Origin: Jackrogersella multiformis
Lineage: Eukaryota; Ascomycota; Sordariomycetes; Xylariales; Hypoxylaceae
NCBI GenBank assembly: GCA_902806575.1
Contig: CADCXD010000004.1
Span: forward strand, 3,038,001 to 3,102,000
Length of the DNA: 64,000 nt
Direction: 5' to 3'
Shown here: in pieces, positions 47,771-62,367 of the stretch
How positions within the stretch are numbered: the first letter of the stretch is position 1
Layout of the letters: the number at the start of each line of letters is the position of its first letter
Notes under the pieces: generated by a model
What the model saw: only the letters and a program-made list of their open reading frames with translations
What the model was told of the DNA's origin: nothing
Database searches by the model: none
Position numbers and translations under genes: made by a program

Positions 47771-48476
47771 TCGTTTTTAAATATATTAAATAATTATAAA
47801 ATCGCGAGGTTTATTAATATATTATTCGTAAAATAATTTAATTATTACTTTTTTTATTTTATTAAATATATATTTATAAGGTTTTTAAATTTAATGCCTT
47901 TTAATTAATTAATTTTTTTATTTTATAAAATATTTTACTTTATTTTAATTTTTAATAAAGTTTATTATTTATTTTATTTAATAATTTTTAAATTTTATTA
48001 AAACTATTATACGTAAAATTTAATTAAAGTTAAAAAGTTTTTAATTATTAACGCGATACGATTTAATCAATAAAATATAAAATAAGTTATATATTTTTTA
48101 TTTTTTATATTTAATATTACGAGTTAATTTATTTTAAAAGTTAATACGTTTTTTTATTATTTATTAATTTATTTCTTTATTTATTAACGGCGTTATTTTA
48201 AATACTTTTATATATTTTAATATATATATAATTTATTTTTAAAGTTACGTAAAATACCCGTAAAAAAATTATAAATTATTAAATAATAATTATAATTAAC
48301 ATAAAAAAAGTAAATTATATTAATAATAAAATAATATTATTATAAATAAAAAATTTTAATTACTTATTTTATAATTAACGAAAGCTTTAAAATAAATTTT
48401 TAAAATTTAATTAAAACGTTTTATTTACCCGTCGGTTTATAAATAAAATATAATATTTATACGAAACTTAATATTT
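47771..48476 (-). mobile_element. Outer Gypsy element, short left interior segment
   Basis: Heavily degraded sequence between the left outer repeat and the inner insertion. By position it should be the 3' end of pol (integrase side) of the minus-strand outer element, but no motif is readable. Confidence 0.4.
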
Positions 48477-48620
48477 AATAAAATGTACTTATATAATTAC
48501 TTAACTTTTACCTTTAAATACATAAATATATAATTCTTTAATATATTTACATAACTTTTAATTTCGTTATATTTTTAAAAAATATAATAATTAAATTTTT
48601 ATTATATATTAATTTAATAT
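48477..48620 (+). repeat. Left terminal repeat of the inner element (5' LTR)
   Basis: About 144 bp, AATAAAATGTACTTATATAA to ATATTAATTTAATA, matching 56753-56895 nearly base for base apart from C/T and G/A differences. The short length is unusual but seen in some fungal LTR elements. Confidence 0.75.
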
Positions 48621-51600
48621 TTTAATAACTTTACTTAAGTTATTATAATACGATCGTTACTTTTATAACGACTTTATATAATATATAATTATATTATTAT
48701 TTTTAAAGGAAAATTTTAATCTTTTTTTTATTTAAAAATTATAAAAAATAAACGTGTTACGTATATACCTTTTCGTTAAAATATTAAAACGTTATAAATT
48801 AACGTTAAAAAACGTAAAACTAAAAATTAAAATTAATTAAAATTAAATTATAATTTGAAATAAATTATGAATTTTTATAAGTTTAAATAAATGTTTAATT
48901 TTATTAATTTTATCGATATATTTAATAATAATTTTATCGATATAATTATAAATAATAAAAGTTTTAATTAAATTTTTAATATAAACGTTAATAATTTCAT
49001 TATAAATAAATATAATTACACCTTTTTAATTATTTTAGAAAAAAATGTTAATATCGAAATCGGTTATATAATCGAAAAAAAAAGTTTAAATTAAAGTAAT
49101 TATTTTAAATACTTAAAAAAAAAGAAAATAACGTTATTAATTAAATTTATTAAAAAAATTTTACTTGAATTATTTATATTTTTTATTTAAAAAAAACATT
49201 ATAAGAAGTTATTTAAAAACGTTTTAACGTAATGTAAATAACTTAAAAATATTACGTTAAAAATCTTAAAATTTAATATTTTTTTCTTTATTAAAAAAAC
49301 TTAAAACATTTATAATTAAATTTTTATCTTTTATTACTTATTTATTATTATTATAAGACTTTTTATTTTAATTTATCACTTTAAATAAACGTTTTTAATT
49401 AACGGAGTTTTAATTAATAAAATTATTTACTTTATTATTATTATCGATCCTTAAAACCCGATTAAAATATTTAAAATAATTTTACTTAATTTAAAAGACC
49501 TTTTAAATAAAATAAAATAATTTTAAATTCTTAAACGCTTTTTAAACGTTAATAAATTAAAAAAGTTTAAAACGTACGATTATATTTTTAAAAACCCACA
49601 TTATATTAATACCGGAAATATAAACTTAAATAATTTAAATATTAAAAAAATTCGTATTAATAAAAACTTAAACCGTTTAATTATTAAGGAAATTTATAAA
49701 GATTTAAACTTTTATAAAAATAAAGCTTATCTCGTTAAAAACTTAAATAATTTAATAACTTATATTAATAAAATTTATATTATAATATTAATATTATTAA
49801 TATTAAGTTAAATTTAATAATTTTAACCTTTTTTTAATAACATTTACTTTAATAATTTTTATTTAATAATATAACCGACACTTTAAGTTTTAATAAAGCT
49901 TTAATTTTAAGATTTAATAAAGCCTCGGTTTTAAAGGTAAAAACGTTAAAACTTAACGAAGTTTTAAAAACTTTAAAAAGTAAAGCTTTAAAAAATAATT
50001 AAAAAAAAGTAATAAAATTATTAAAATTATAAAACGTTTTCGTATTAAATAAAAAAGTAAAAAGATAAATTATTAAACGTATCGTTATAATATAAATAAT
50101 AATATAAAATATTAACATTAAACTTATTAATTATATTTTAAATAATATACGTAAATTTTAACGAGAATCTTTTTATTAAATAAAAAAATATAAAAGCTTT
50201 TTCGAGGATAAGTTAAAAGTTAATGTTTAAATATTTTACTTTTAAATAAAAATTATTATTTTAAAATTAATAATATTTACGCGTTAATACTTTTATTTAA
50301 TAAATATAAGCTCGATAAAATAAAAACGATATAATTTTTACGAGATACTTTATACTTAAAAAGCGATTATTTTAAAAATAAATAAATCGATAAATAATTT
50401 ATCGACTTAATTTATAATTATTACGCTTTATAAATAACGAATAAAATAATATATATATAATATACTTTTTTAATATTAAACTTAAGTTTTAAAATTTATA
50501 TCGATCTTTTAATTAAAAAAAACTTTAAAAATAAATGTTATTAACCATAAGATATAAAAATTAACTTTCGATTAATAAAAAATTAAAATATTAATAAATT
50601 ATAAGAAATAAAACGTTATTAACTTTTATTAAAATATTTATTAAAGTAATTATTAACTTTAAAGATTTTTTTAACTTTATAAAAACCGATAAAATTATTT
50701 CGATTATAATCGATTAAATTTTAAAAGTTAAAACTTTAATCGTTATAAATTAAATCCTCGAAATAATTATAATAAAAATTATTATAATTATAATAATAAT
50801 CGACGTAACTTAAGTTTTTATCGTAATTAATATAATTACGGTGAAAATTAACGTGGTTATAAAAAGAATTAACGTAATTACGATAATAATTATCGTAAAA
50901 ATTATCGTAATAATCGCGGTTAAAATTACCGCTCACGCATTAAAAGTAAACGAATGTATTTTAACGATCGATTTTATAAAAACGGTCGATATAAAATATA
51001 ACGTTAATAAATTAAATAAAAAGTAAAAAATAACCGTACTTATATAAAACATAAAATATACTTTAATTAAAACGATATTAATAAAAAAAAGCAAAGTTAA
51101 ACCTTATATAAAATAATTATTTATTAATAAAAATAATATAAATAATAAATTAATTAATTTTATTTTATCCGAAATAAAACTTAATAATTTAATTAAATTA
51201 TTTTTAAAAACGGATAACTTATCGATATATTTTTTATCTTTAATTAAAAATTAAAACGATAAATATTTTAATAAAGCGAAGTAAAAAAAAACATTTTTTA
51301 TAATATTTTTAAAGAATTTAAAAACTTTAATAATTATAAATAATATAAAATAACATTTCTTAATATTGTTAATAAATTTAATAAATTTAAAATTTAAAAC
51401 ATAATCCTTACGTAATTTAATAAAAAAAATATATATATTAATTTAAAAATAAAATTAATAAACGATTAATCGATCGAAAATAATTAAAAGATTTTATAAA
51501 TAATTTTATAATAAGGAAAGAAAACCCGAAAATCACTTAAGAAATTAACGGCAAAATAATTATAATAAAAATAACGGTACTTTTTTTAAATATAATAATT

Positions 51601-54600
51601 AAATTAAAGGATATTAAAAATAAATTAATTTAAATAAAGATTAAAGCATAGATTTACCCGAAACATTTAAAATTAAACTTATTATTTAATAATAAGTTTT
51701 ATAAAAATTATAAAGTTATTATAAATTATTTTAAAATAAAAATAACTTTAAAATTTTACTTTAAACTTATAATTTCGATAAATTATTATTAAAAACAAAA
51801 AGTTATTTATTAAGAAGTAATTATTAAATATCATTAAGTAATATTAATATATATTATAACTTTAATTTAATTTAAATATATTAAAAGAAATAACTTTTAT
51901 TAATAACACGTTAAAATTAATAATAATTTTATATAAAACTTAATTAAGTTTTATATAAAAAGTTTTAAATAATAATTACTTTTAAATAATTTAAGAAAAG
52001 ATTAATATAATATAAATAACTTTATACGTTTAATATAATAATAACGATAAAATAATAATTTTAAATATTAAGTTTAAAATAATAAATAATAAATATTTTA
52101 TAACGAAATTTAATATTAATAATAAAATATAAAATACATTAATATCGGAAAAAAAAAACTTTAAAAAATATTTAACGAATATTTTAACGAAAACGAAACA
52201 TAAAAAAAGCATTAATACTTAACTTAAAAACTAAAAAACCCGAAAATATCCTTAAAATCGTTACGAAAAAAAAGTTCACTATATTAATACGAACATTAAA
52301 TTTAATAAGAAATTATAAAAATTAATTAAAAAATAAAATATATAACGTAATAAAGAAATAATTGAATTATTTAAAAACGAGAAAATAATAATCGATTTAA
52401 TTAACGATTAATAAAAGAAATATAAAGTAAACGTTATATATTTATTAAAAATAAATAATGGTAAAATTTTAAATAAATTTTTTAATATTATATATAATTA
52501 AAGTAAAATAAATTAAATAAGGTAACTTATTTTATTTAACTATCCTTATTTTATAATATAAAAATTAATTAATAAAAAAAAAGGATAAATCGTAATAAAT
52601 TTACGTTTATTAAATAAATGTACACTTTTTAATATATATCCTTTACCTAGATAAAAGGAAATAATTATACGAATAAAAAGAAAACGTTATTTTAATATAA
52701 TAAATAAGTTAACTTTTTTTTATTAATTCCTAATAATTAATAAATATATAAATAAAATAATAATAATATTATTTAAAAAAATTAAGGTTTTTAAAATAAT
52801 ATTAATAAAATTTAAAAATTCACCGTTATTAAATTAAAAGTTTATAAATTATAAATTAAAATCTTTCGATAATTTTATTAAAATATATATAAATAATATT
52901 ATTATTTATAACGATATAAAAAAAACATTTAAATTATTTAAAATATATTATAACGTTAACTTAATTTTATTATTAAAAGAATTATTTATTAATTTTAAAT
53001 CGATTAAACTTTTAAGGTTTATTATTAATAAAAAAAAAGGTATAATTTTTATTTTATAAATTACGGTTATCGTGAAAATATTAATACCGAAAATTTTTTT
53101 TAATTTAAAGATTTATATAAGTATAATAAATTATTTACGAAAGTATATTCCTTAATATTAATAAAAAGTAAAATCATTATAAGATTAAAAAATAAATCTT
53201 TTTATATTAAAACGTAAAAAAAAGAAAATCCCGGTAAAGTTAATTTATAAAAAATATATTATTAAAACGTATTTTAAATTTACCGATAAGGGAAAATAAT
53301 CCTTTAAAATAATATAAAAAAATTAATAAATTTATTAACATTAAATTATTAAAAAATAAAAAAGATTTAAAATTATGATTTTTTATTTAAATATACCATA
53401 AAATAAAAAAATATTAATCGATAAAGTTTATTTTATTACTTTTTTATTTAAGGTATTTATAAAAATAAAAATAAAATATAACGTTATTAAACTTAAAGTA
53501 ATTTATTTTATATAATTTTAATTATATAAAAAGTTAATTAAAATATTAACGAATTATAATATTATTAAAAGAATAATTAATTAAACCACGTTAAAAACCT
53601 TAAATGTTAATAAAATAAATAATAAATTAATAATAACGTTTATATTTTTCTTAATTTAATTTAAATATCCATTATATCTTAAAGAAAATAAATTTAATTT
53701 TAAACGCGTTATTTAAATTACCGATAAAAATTCTTTCGGAAAATATTAAAAAATAAAACGAAGTTATTAAATTTACTTTAAAAAATATAATTAATAATTT
53801 TATTTATTTATTCATTAAATTATTAATAAATAAAAGATTTAAAAAAAAAGTAATTAATAAATATTAATCGAATTAAAAATTAAACAAATTAAAAGATATT
53901 ATTTATAACGTAAAGTTTAATAAAAAAATATAATAAAGTGACTTTAATATAAAATTTTTAAAAACCTAATATATCACGTTAATTTTAACGAAAAAAACGA
54001 TTAATTATATTTAATTTTTACGTTAAAAAACTTCTTCATAAAGTTTATAATAATAAACATTATTTCGGACCGAAACAAATATTAAAAAAGCTTAAAAAAT
54101 TATATATTCAAAATATAACTTATTATATTAAAAAATACGTTAAATTTTACCTAGAATATTATAAAAGTTAAATCAATAAATTAAAGTTTTATAGTTAATT
54201 AAAACCGATTAATTTAAAATTAAAGCCGTATTATATAATAACTTAAGATTTTATTATTAAATTATTAAAAATCTTTTTAAAAAAATTAATATAAACGTTA
54301 TTAAATTATATATATTTTAATATAATAATAATAACGACTTATAAATTTAATAAAAAATTATCCTTATTTTAAATAATATAACATATATAATTAAAAAATA
54401 AACCACATAAATTTTTAAAGCTTTTATATTATATAATTAAAACATATTAATAAAAATAATCTCGAATAAAAACTTTAAATTTAATTCGAAATTTTAATAA
54501 ACCATTTCTATTTAAATAAATTTATTATTAATTATATCGACGAGATATTACCCGTAAATAAATAATTAAATTAAATAAAAAAACCAAAATATTAAATTAA

Positions 54601-56752
54601 CGATTAAATTTTATTATTTTAATTATTTAAATATCTCGTAAATAAACATAATCTTAATTTTTTAATATAATTTTAATAATATTAAATTATCGATTTTTAA
54701 AAAATCACTTAATAAGGTTATTTATACTTTTAAATTAAAAATTATAAAACACTTTATTAAATTTATTAAAAAAAAGCAAAAATAATTTATTTAACGCGTT
54801 AAACCATTAATTATTAAAAGAAATAAGCAAGTTAACTTATAAATAAAAAATTCCGGACTTATAAAAAATATATAAAATTATTTTAATTATTTACTTATAT
54901 AAAATACCTTAAGGAAAAAATTTATATTTAAAACGGATTTTAACTTTAAAATAAATTATAATTAAAAGAAACGATAATAATTAAATATCTTATAAAATTA
55001 AAAAATTATTAAAAAAAAAGAAATTAACATTAAAATATTTTATTTATTAAAAAGAATATTTAATTATTTATAATTAATAATACGCGCGTGAATTACTCAC
55101 GTAAAACGCGATATAATTATTAAATAAATTTAATAAAAAAAATCTTATAACTTTCGATAAGTTTAAACTTAAAAAAGCTTTAAATTTATTAAATCTTAAT
55201 TAAAAAGTAATTATAAATATCACGGTATTAAAAATTATAACTTTAGGTAATATAACTTCGAAGATTTTATTTTAAAGTTTAAAGAAAAAATAATTCGACG
55301 AAAATTAATATACAAATATATATTTCGATAAAAATAACTTTTAATAAAGAAAAAATAACTAAGAATGCTTAAGTAAACACGATAAATAATATTATAATTA
55401 TAAAGTATAAATTAATAATTTAAATAATTATAAATAATATTTAATCGAACGAAATAAATAATAATAAAGTAATTACGTTATATAAACCGGCTTTTACGAA
55501 AGTAAAAACGGTAAGTTATAATTAATTATAAATATTATTTAATAATTTTTACTTACTTAATTTTATAATTTTAAAACTTAATAATATATAAAAAAAATTT
55601 TATTTAAAAACTTTTTTTATAACTTATTTTATTATAATATATATTTATTATAACGTTATTCACTAATTAAAATTAAAGTAATTATAATATTAACCTTATA
55701 AAAGATTAACTTATAACTTACGCGTAAAATAAAAATAATTTAAAAAAAATAATCGCTAAAATTTAAAAGATTAAAAATTAGAATTTTTTAATAAATTAAT
55801 TATAATACGGCTATAATTTAATTTAATAAAAATTATATTATATTTATCTAAAATATTATTATATATTAATATAGCCGTTATAAACTTATACCGTAAAATT
55901 AAATAAAAACTTAACGATTTAATATACGCCGTAAATTATATAAAATAAAAAAGGAATAAATTACCCGATAATATTAAAAGTAAGGTTTTAAACTTTAACG
56001 TATTAAAAGCTCTTAAAATTACGAAAAATATAAAACATAAAATCAATATTATAATATAAAATATTAATAAATAATTACGCGTAATAAGGCTTATTTAATT
56101 TATATAACTTTTGGAATATATAAAACGATCTTTATTTAAAATATAATATTTAACCAGATTATATAACCGATAAAAAAATGAAAATAAAATTATATTATTT
56201 AAAGATAATATAAAAAAGAATTTATATAATACTTAAAAATAATCGACGCGATATAATAATATTTATATTAAAAATACGTAATTTTAATGTCGTTATAAAT
56301 AATATTAACGTTTCGTTAATAAAAATCTCGTAAAAAATAAATAATATTAAAAAATATAACAATATAAAACGTAATAATAAGCTATAAATTTAAATTAAAA
56401 AAAAGATATTTATAAAATAAAAAACGAAGTTTATAATTATACGCGTTAAAATAAAAAATAAAAGCTTAGTTTTATTAAACTTTTAAAGCTTAAAAACGAA
56501 AAACTTTTAAATTTAAAATCCAGCTTTAACTATATTAAATTTAACCTTAACTTTATTAAACCTTTAAAATTAAAACTTAATTATAACGGTAAAAAAAAGA
56601 TTATTTATAAAAACAAATATCGATAAATTAAAAAGAAATAGCCACGTAAAAAAAAAAAACATTATTCATGTTAAAAGTATATTAATAAAAGGATTTAAAT
56701 TAAATATAAAAGATAACGAGGACGTTATTTATTTTTATAAAAAGGAGGTAAA
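48621..56752 (+). mobile_element. Inner Ty3/Gypsy element interior, plus strand, degraded
   Basis: About 8.1 kb between the inner repeats. Around 50750-50950 the plus strand encodes an Asn/Arg/Tyr-rich, periodically repeated relic that I read as a mutated Arg-Gly-rich Gag segment. Reverse transcriptase relics lie at 52.6-53.1 kb. A purine-rich tract (AAAAAGGAGGTAAA, 56740-56753) directly precedes the right repeat, as a polypurine tract should on the plus strand. Order and orientation therefore agree (gag, pol, PPT, 3' LTR). All frames are broken. Confidence 0.7.
52560..53080 (+). pseudogene. Reverse transcriptase relic of the inner element
   Basis: At 52886-52915 the plus strand reads YINNIIIYND, which is the Y-x-D-D catalytic box of Gypsy reverse transcriptase with both Asp codons changed to Asn by G-to-A mutation. 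Downstream KLLRFIINKKKG (about 53000-53040) matches the position of the following conserved strand. Upstream a KKKD stretch (about 52576) sits where the lysine-rich loop is expected. Many stop codons; no function possible. Confidence 0.7.
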
Positions 56753-56895
56753 TAATAAAACGTACTTATATAATTATTTAACTTTTAATTTTAAATATAT
56801 AAAATATGGCTTTTTAATATATTTATATAGTTTTTAACTTTATTATATTTTTAAAAAATATAATAATTAAGTTTTTATTACATATTAATTTAATA
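56753..56895 (+). repeat. Right terminal repeat of the inner element (3' LTR)
   Basis: Direct copy of 48477-48620, with AATAAAACGTACTTATATAA at the left end and CATATTAATTTAATA at the right. It retains a CG where the left copy has TG, consistent with independent RIP of the two copies. Confidence 0.75.
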
Positions 56896-57469
56896 ATATT
56901 TATTAATTTAAAAAAGTCTTTTTAAATATAAAACGTAAATTTAAAATTTTTTTCTTTTATTTTAAAAAATAAATTTATTATCACTTAAATAAAATTATAA
57001 TTATTTAATAAAAAAAAATAATAATAAAATTCATTATTATTATTAATTAAAATTTACAATATAATTTCATTAATTAAAAATATTTATATAAAACTTAAAA
57101 AAAGATTTTATTTTATTAACATTTTAAATAATTTTACACGTAATTTTAAACGATATTTTTAATATTTAATCATTAAAAGTTTTAAATAATCAATTTTAAA
57201 GTTTTATTTATTTTTATATATTTAAAAATAAAAATATTATATTTAAAGGAAATAATTTCTTTTTAAAATTTATCCTTTCGGTATAAAAAATCATCTTAAA
57301 AAATAACATCTTTAAAAAAACTCTTAATTTATATAACATATTTTAAGTCGTTAAAAGTTTTTTTAATTCTTTTATAAAATTAAAAGCTTAATTAAAGATA
57401 ATAAAATTATATAATCTTTTTAATATAACGAGAATAATTATTAAAAAAGTAAATAAAGTTTTTTAAAAA

Positions 57470-57610
57470 TATAAAAAATATTTATTTTATAAAACCGACT
57501 TTATAAATTAATCTTTAACTTTTCTTTTTTTAAATCGATATTATAATAATTTAAAGAAAATATCGGCTTTATTATTTTATTTTCTTAATCGATAATTAAT
57601 AATAAATTAA
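57470..57610 (-). pseudogene. RNase H C-terminal relic of the outer element
   Basis: On the minus strand the stretch YRLRK followed by N-x-KAD (complement of 57553-57600) fits the end of the Gypsy RNase H domain, where a conserved Ala-Asp pair follows an Asn-x-Lys. Stops and G-to-A changes interrupt it. Confidence 0.5.
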
Positions 57611-58199
57611 TATAATAATAATTTTTATATATATTAAATTTAACGTTAATTTAAAACTTTAATTTAATATTTAACATTATTTAAATATTAATATTATTTT
57701 CCGAAAAAGTTTATTATAATTAAAAAGATTTTATTATAAATTTTATAAATTATTTTTACCGGTATAAGTTTACGGGAATAATAAATTATTAATTTGTAAT
57801 TTATTTTATTCGTTTTTTTAAAAAATAATAACATTATTAATATAATCCGATACGTTAACTTTTACATAAATTTACCTTAAAAAGTCGAAATATATTATAA
57901 TAAAAACTTAAATAAACCGGAATTTAAGCTTTTTAAAAAATCTATTTATTTCTTTAATTTATTTTTAATCCTTTTTATCTCTTTTATTTACGTTAATAAT
58001 TAATTTTATTATTTTCGAAAACTTCTTTATAAATCGTTAATAAAAATTCGTAAAACCGATAAATTATTAAAATTCCTTAAAATTCTTTAAATACTTTTTA
58101 ATTATTAATATGATCGATCTTATTTTAAGTTATTAAAATGTTATTTAATTTAATAATATAACTTAAAAAATCTACTTCTTAAACTTTTTAAAAACACTT

Positions 58200-58520
58200 T
58201 CGTAAATTAATTATTAAATAATATTTCGTAAATTTTTTAAAACTTTTTTAATAATTTTATCGTATTTTTTTATGATATTCGCATATATAAAAAAATTATT
58301 TAAATATATTAAAAAACTTAAATTAATAAAAACTTAAAAAATATTATTTATTATTAATTAAAAAGTTACGAGGGCGTTAATTAATTTAAACGATATTATT
58401 AAATATTTAAAAAAACCATACTTATAATAAAATATTATTTTTTATTTATATCTTTTTTTAATTTTGATTAAATAAAATTAGAACTTAAAATTAATTTTTA
58501 TAAATTACTACGTAATTTTA
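58200..58520 (-). pseudogene. Reverse transcriptase relic of the outer element
   Basis: The complement of 58280-58306 reads YLNNFFIYA, a Gypsy Y-x-D-D box with both Asp codons turned to Asn. The 150-200 bp before it on the minus strand keep the spacing of the conserved palm region (KKDINKK, then TPS..LFN), with stops replacing Trp and Gln codons as expected from RIP. Confidence 0.7.
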
Positions 58521-61500
58521 AAATAAATTTATAATTTAAATATTAAAGGTATAAAATAACGAATAAAAATAATAATATTATTTAAACCTCGGTAATTTAT
58601 TATAAATTAAAAAAGGTTTTAAAAATTTAATTTATTAATAAACATTATAAATATAACGTATAATAAAGTTAACTTTTAAATACGTTTATTATTAAGCATT
58701 TTATTTAATTATAATTTAAATATATCGAGTTTTTTTTCGTTTATAACGTAAAAAGGTTTTTAAAAAAGTATTTTTCCTTTTTAAAAATCGATAATATAAT
58801 TTTATAATTAATAATTTAAAAACGTTATTTTACCTCTTTAATTATAATATATATAAATTTATAAAATTCTTTAAAAATATTTTTTAACGTTTCGTTTACT
58901 TTAATATTTTTTATTACCGTTATATTAATTAACTTTCTTAAGTTATATAAAGTTAAATTAATATAATATCTCCGATAATAAAAAAATTAAACTTAATTTT
59001 TTTAAAATTTAAAAAGAAATTTATAAGTTTATAAATTTTCATTTATTATTATAATATAATAATATCGTACTCGTTATTTAAAACGTTTAATTTAAAACTA
59101 ATTTAAGAAAAATAAGTTTTTTAATAACGTAAAATAAAAAAATCGATATAATAACGTAAAATAAAAAAAACTTAAGTTAAATTAAAAGTTAATAAGAATT
59201 ATATATATTATTTTTTAATAATTAATAACTTTTATTTCTTTATTTTAAATAAAAATATCATTAAAATTAAACTTTTTAAATTTAATAATACTTTTATTTA
59301 ATGTTTTTTTATTATATATTAATATTATATTAATAATAAATTTATATCTTAAAATTAATTTTAAATTAATTTTTTAATTATTACGGTTTAACGTATATTA
59401 CTTTAATTTAATTATAAAGTCCGATAAAATATAACGTCGAGATTATTTAAAAATTTAAATCGAAATTTTCGATTTTTATAATTCGAAAATAAAATAATTC
59501 TTATAAAGTTATATTTATTCGTACTTTTTTTATAATAAAAGTATAAATTAAATATTATTATTTCGAGGTCGTTTTATAAAAAAAACTTTATTTAAATTTA
59601 ATAATAAATCCTTATTATTAACGTTTTTTTAACGAAATAAAAAAAGATTTAATAATTATCGCGTTTATAACGTTAATAAAATTTCTTATCTTTTTTTATT
59701 AATTTATATTTACTTAATTAATTCTTTTTAAAGTATTTTTAATATTAAATTAAACCTTATCCTTTTAATTTAATTTTAACTTACCGTCGTTTTTAAGTTT
59801 ATTATTATTTTTTAAAAATTAATTTTAATTTAAAATAAAGCGGTTTTTCTTTTTACGGTTAACTTAATTTAATTTTAAAGGCTTTTAAATCGAAACGAGC
59901 CTTTCTTTTCTTGAAATACCGGGATTAATTAATATGTTTTTATATATTTAATTTATTTCTTAAATAACGGTAAGGAATTTTTTATCCGTATCCGGAAATC
60001 TTTTTTATTTAAAATAAATTAATTTAATAATTTCGTTAAAAAAGTTTTTAACGATATAATTTTAAAACGTTATTTTAAACCATTAAACCACTTTATTAAA
60101 ATCTAATAACTCGATAAAATATTAAGTAATATCTTTTTAATATTTAAGTTTATTTATTTTTTTCGAATTACGATATTTTTTTAAAAGGTAATAATATATA
60201 TTACTTAAGTATTAAAACCCTTTAACCGTATAATTTAACTTTTATATTATTCATATTATAATTATGTTTTTTTAAATAATAACGATTTAATTTAATTAAT
60301 ACGGTAAAAAATTTTAAGAAAACTTTTCGTATACGTTTTTAAATATACTTTAACTTTTATTTATTAAGTTTAAAACTTTAAAAGGTTTTTATTATTATAA
60401 ACGATAGGTTTATTAAATTATATTAAATTAATAATAATTATAACGTAAAAAAAATAAGTTAATTATTTTAAAGCTTTAAGTAATTAATCGTTATTATTTT
60501 AAAATAAAAAAATTTCATTATCGTTAAAAAACGTGAAATTACCCCGGGGTGATTTTTTAAAAAGGTTTTTAAATAATTTAAAATTTTAAAATTAATTATC
60601 GAAATCGAAGTCGTTTAAATTATCATTAAATACTCCGGCAACTTTTTTAAAGGGAATTTTTCCTTTATTACCTTTAAATATAAAAAGGTTAACTTTAACG
60701 AAATCGAATTATACTCGGGCCTTTTTTAATTATTCTTTTAACTTAAACTCGTAAAAAAAATTATAAAAAAAAGTTTTTTATTCGAGCTTTCGAGTTAAAA
60801 TATTTAATAAATAATACTTTAAAGTATATCAAATCTTTTCATTTAAAAGGGTTTAATTTAATTAACGTTTTCGATATAACACGTTTTCCGATGCTTTTTA
60901 AAATAAAATAAATATTAATTAATTTATTAAAAACTAATTAAATATTAAATTCGTTAAAAATAATTTAAATATAAACCTTTAAATTATTAAATTAACGATA
61001 AGTTTTTACGTTAATATATACGAAAGTTATATATATTTTTTATAAAAAAATCGTTAATTTAAAATTCTTTAATATAAGTTTAATTTATTACTTTTTATTA
61101 AAAATCCTTTTACTTTTTAATATTTTAATAAAAAGTTTAAAAGGTTTATTAATAATAATTAAACATTTTTTTAAGTTTATTAATAATTTTTTATTAAGCT
61201 TAATTATTATATATATATTAAGTAATCGCACTTTAAATTTATTATTTAAAGTAAGTTATTTATTTATTTATTAATATTATACCGATTTAATTAAATTAAA
61301 CCACCGTATTATAAATTATTTAAATTATATTATATTAATTTTAAATTTAATTACCCGTAATAATAATAATAAATATTTAAATAATATAATAATTATCGTA
61401 TATTTTTTAATAAAGTTTAATAAATTATATAAAGAAGTTATTAAAATTAACTTCGATATTATTAATATTAAAAACGTTTCGTATAATTATTTTATCATTT

Positions 61501-62066
61501 TAAAGGTTATAAAAAATTATAATATTATTATTATTAAATTAAAATAATTTTAAAATAAAAGAAAGGTTTTAAAGCGATATATTTTCCATTTTAAATATTT
61601 TTAAAAAAAATTACGTATTAAAGCGTCGTTTAATTTTAATAAATTTTTATAAACGGCGGTTTTCTTTAAATTTACTTTTAACTTTAAAATCTCGTAAAAA
61701 AAGTATTATTAAAAACTTAGAAAATTATTTATTATTTAATAAAAAAGGTAATTTAAAATTTTATAAATTAATAAATAATAAAATTAAGGTATAAATACTC
61801 GGTTTAAATATTTATAAAATAATAAAATATAAAATTTCCTTTATAATTATAATAATATACGTAATAATAAAATTAATAAATAAAATTAATATAATATACT
61901 TTAATAAAAAACTTTTTTAAGTACGTTAATTACTTATAAATAATTAAAATAAGGTAAATTCTTTAAAAAAATTAACTTTTTTTCGAAAAGCACGTATTTT
62001 TTAAGAATAAAATAATCTTAAAATAAAAGAAAATTATTTATAATAAAAATAATAAAGCTTAAAATT

Positions 62067-62367
62067 ATAATTTAATTTCGAATAATAATTCTTTATAATT
62101 TTAAAGTTTTTACTTTTTATTTTTTCTTATAAAGTAAAATATAATAATTTATATATATATAATTTAAATATTTTTTTAAACCTCGTTAATAACTTTTTTA
62201 ATTTTATTAATTTAATTTTATATATAATAATTAAATCTTTTAATTAACCTTATTTAATAACTTTATTTTATAAGTTTTAACATATCTCGTATTTATTAAC
62301 TTATATATATATATTAATTATATTTTGCTTCGTAAAGCTTATCCGTATGATAATGCTATCCTTTACA
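62067..62367 (-). repeat. Right terminal repeat of the outer element (its 5' LTR)
   Basis: Direct counterpart of 47490-47770. Its outer end is much less mutated (TGCTTCGTAAAGCTTATCCG, ATGATAATGCTATCC). The minus-strand LTR would begin TGTAAAGGATAGC at 62367. The next five bases, TAAGG (62368-62372), also occur at 47405-47409 beyond the left copy, a possible target-site duplication but weak in such AT-rich DNA. Confidence 0.7.

Larger units (their letters stand above)
56896..62066 (-). mobile_element. Outer Ty3/Gypsy element, main interior, minus strand, degraded
   Basis: About 5.2 kb. On the minus strand the order is reverse transcriptase relic (58.2-58.5 kb) then RNase H end (about 57.52-57.61 kb), so transcription ran right to left, away from the 62.1-62.4 kb repeat. 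The element's remaining 3' part lies beyond the inner insertion at 47.77-48.48 kb. Reassembled without the insertion the element would be about 6.4 kb, a normal Gypsy size. Confidence 0.65.

Noticed and set aside
50736..51026. ORFs rich in Asn/Tyr (minus) and Ile/Val (plus) inside the AT block
   Set aside because: They arise from the periodic relic of a Gag-like Arg-Gly-rich stretch after RIP; neither is a gene.
52030..52212. 60-codon hydrophobic minus-strand ORF
   Set aside because: AT-only codons (Phe, Leu, Ile, Tyr) are expected by composition in RIP DNA.
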